Part shown: positions 38,341-38,886 of the stretch, in pieces
Layout: each line of letters begins with the position of its first letter
Numbering within the stretch: the first letter of the stretch is position 1
IMG/VR virus record: IMGVR_UViG_3300027896_000100
Coordinates: 1-38,886 of that record
Reading direction: 5' to 3' (one strand)
DNA: 38,886 nucleotides
DNA from: a virus
The notes under the pieces: model-generated
The model's database searches: none
The model's input: the letters and a program-made list of their open reading frames with translations, nothing else
What the model was told of the DNA's origin: nothing
Position numbers and translations under genes: made by a program

Positions 38341-38886
38341 TACTTGCCACCTCCTGCACTAGCACCCATAGCACTACTATTGCCGGAACTACCACCAGAG
38401 CTAAGTACAGTTGGTGAACCAATAGAATTAGCATAATTGCTCATGTTTTGCCAAGGCATCATTGTAGGAGCCATAGAGCCCATACCAAGATTTTGCATTT
38501 GACCACCAGCATTTAATGCGCCTGTTTGTACACCTTGCTGAGCACCTAACATACCAGACATCATCTGTTGGCGCGCAAGTGTTCCCTGGTCAGCTTGTTG
38601 AGCAATGTTTAACTTGTTAGCTAAGTCTTTATCAAACGTGTTATAACCAGTATCTGCTAAGTTCTTTTGCAACTGACTATTGATGTCGTACATGCCTTGT
38701 GATGTTGCAACACCATGTCTTGAACCACCTGACATACCAGAAGCCGCAGCCCTTGAGTCAAGGTTAGCTAGCATGTTATCTGTTGCGCGGTTAGCATCAC
38801 CTAAGTAGGAGGCTTTCATAGCGTCCGCATAGTTGTTGCCTTGTCCACCCATCATCTGGCCATAAATCTGACTAGTTGCAGTTGGG
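38340..38886 (-). CDS. Probable virion (internal/ejection) protein, 3' part of the split gene
   Basis: The frame is open from the window end to the TAA at 38340-38342. Together with the 5' part at 427-9 it makes one 279-aa protein. This part includes ANRATDNMLANLDSRAAASG, a helical QLQKNLADTGYNTFDKDLAN, then Ala/Gly/Met/Gln-rich low complexity (GALNAGGQMQNLGMG). An internal Met at 38855 is not a true start, since the frame is continuous upstream. It is coupled to the 179-aa gene by TAATG. Confidence 0.75.
   Translation of the reverse strand, partial: PTATSQIYGQMMGGQGNNYADAMKASYLGDANRATDNMLANLDSRAAASGMSGGSRHGVATSQGMYDINSQLQKNLADTGYNTFDKDLANKLNIAQQADQGTLARQQMMSGMLGAQQGVQTGALNAGGQMQNLGMGSMAPTMMPWQNMSNYANSIGSPTVLSSGGSSGNSSAMGASAGGGK
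38761..38886. repeat. Terminal direct repeat, right copy
   Basis: Exact copy of bases 9-134. The bases just left of it (ending at 38760) continue the same gene. The bases left of the other copy (1-8) do not match and look artefactual, so 38760 joined to position 9 is the most credible genome junction. Confidence 0.93.

Overview
The window is the complete genome of a short-tailed (podovirus-like) double-stranded DNA phage, assembled as a linear contig with redundant ends. Bases 9-134 recur exactly at 38761-38886, and joining the ends restores an uninterrupted 279-codon reading frame across the junction. The closed genome is therefore about 38,752 bp. I see no integrase, lysogeny repressor, tRNA or CRISPR array. 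Base composition is AT-rich overall, and richer in GC in the tail genes around the junction. A GH24 endolysin, a lipoprotein-type lysis gene and good Shine-Dalgarno sites suggest a Gram-negative host, but the host cannot be named from this sequence.

Layout. (1) Late genes are on the minus strand. They run from a promoter near 15,970 through terminase (15885-14012), two small genes, portal, scaffold, major capsid protein, a lysis region (endolysin, holin-like and lipoprotein genes) interleaved with tail fibre genes, head-tail adaptor and tail nozzle. They continue across the contig junction into four probable internal virion/ejection proteins and end at 34189. No tail tube, sheath or tape measure is visible. 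(2) A short plus-strand unit (about 15,980-17,458) carries a 28-A tract, small ORFs and a charged 181-aa protein, and ends at a strong bidirectional terminator. (3) A minus-strand unit carries a primase/helicase-type protein (20624-18258) and a RusA resolvase (17945-17547). They are separated by a 312-bp non-coding stretch with eleven AGGGAA/TTCCCT elements and an AT-rich block, a good candidate replication origin. (4) A long plus-strand early/replication operon (20819-34188) encodes a Sak4-like ATPase, a DUF669 single-strand binding protein, a Cas4/RecB-like nuclease, an SF2 helicase, a flavoprotein, ThyX, a DUF3310 protein, a DnaQ-like exonuclease, a C-family (DnaE-type) DNA polymerase, a WGR-domain ATP-dependent DNA ligase and a small helix-turn-helix protein.

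How it fits together. The phage appears to carry most of a replisome: an initiator/primase-helicase, a polymerase alpha subunit with a degraded PHP domain and a separate proofreading exonuclease, ligase, SSB, recombination annealing ATPase, nuclease/helicase and resolvase. It also makes its own dTMP through a divergent ThyX. Genes are tightly coupled by ATGA and TAATG overlaps. Three promoter-like sites share the pattern TTTACTT, about 14-15 bp, then AG-TA..(A)T. One drives the late genes and two drive plus-strand units, so most transcription probably uses host RNA polymerase.
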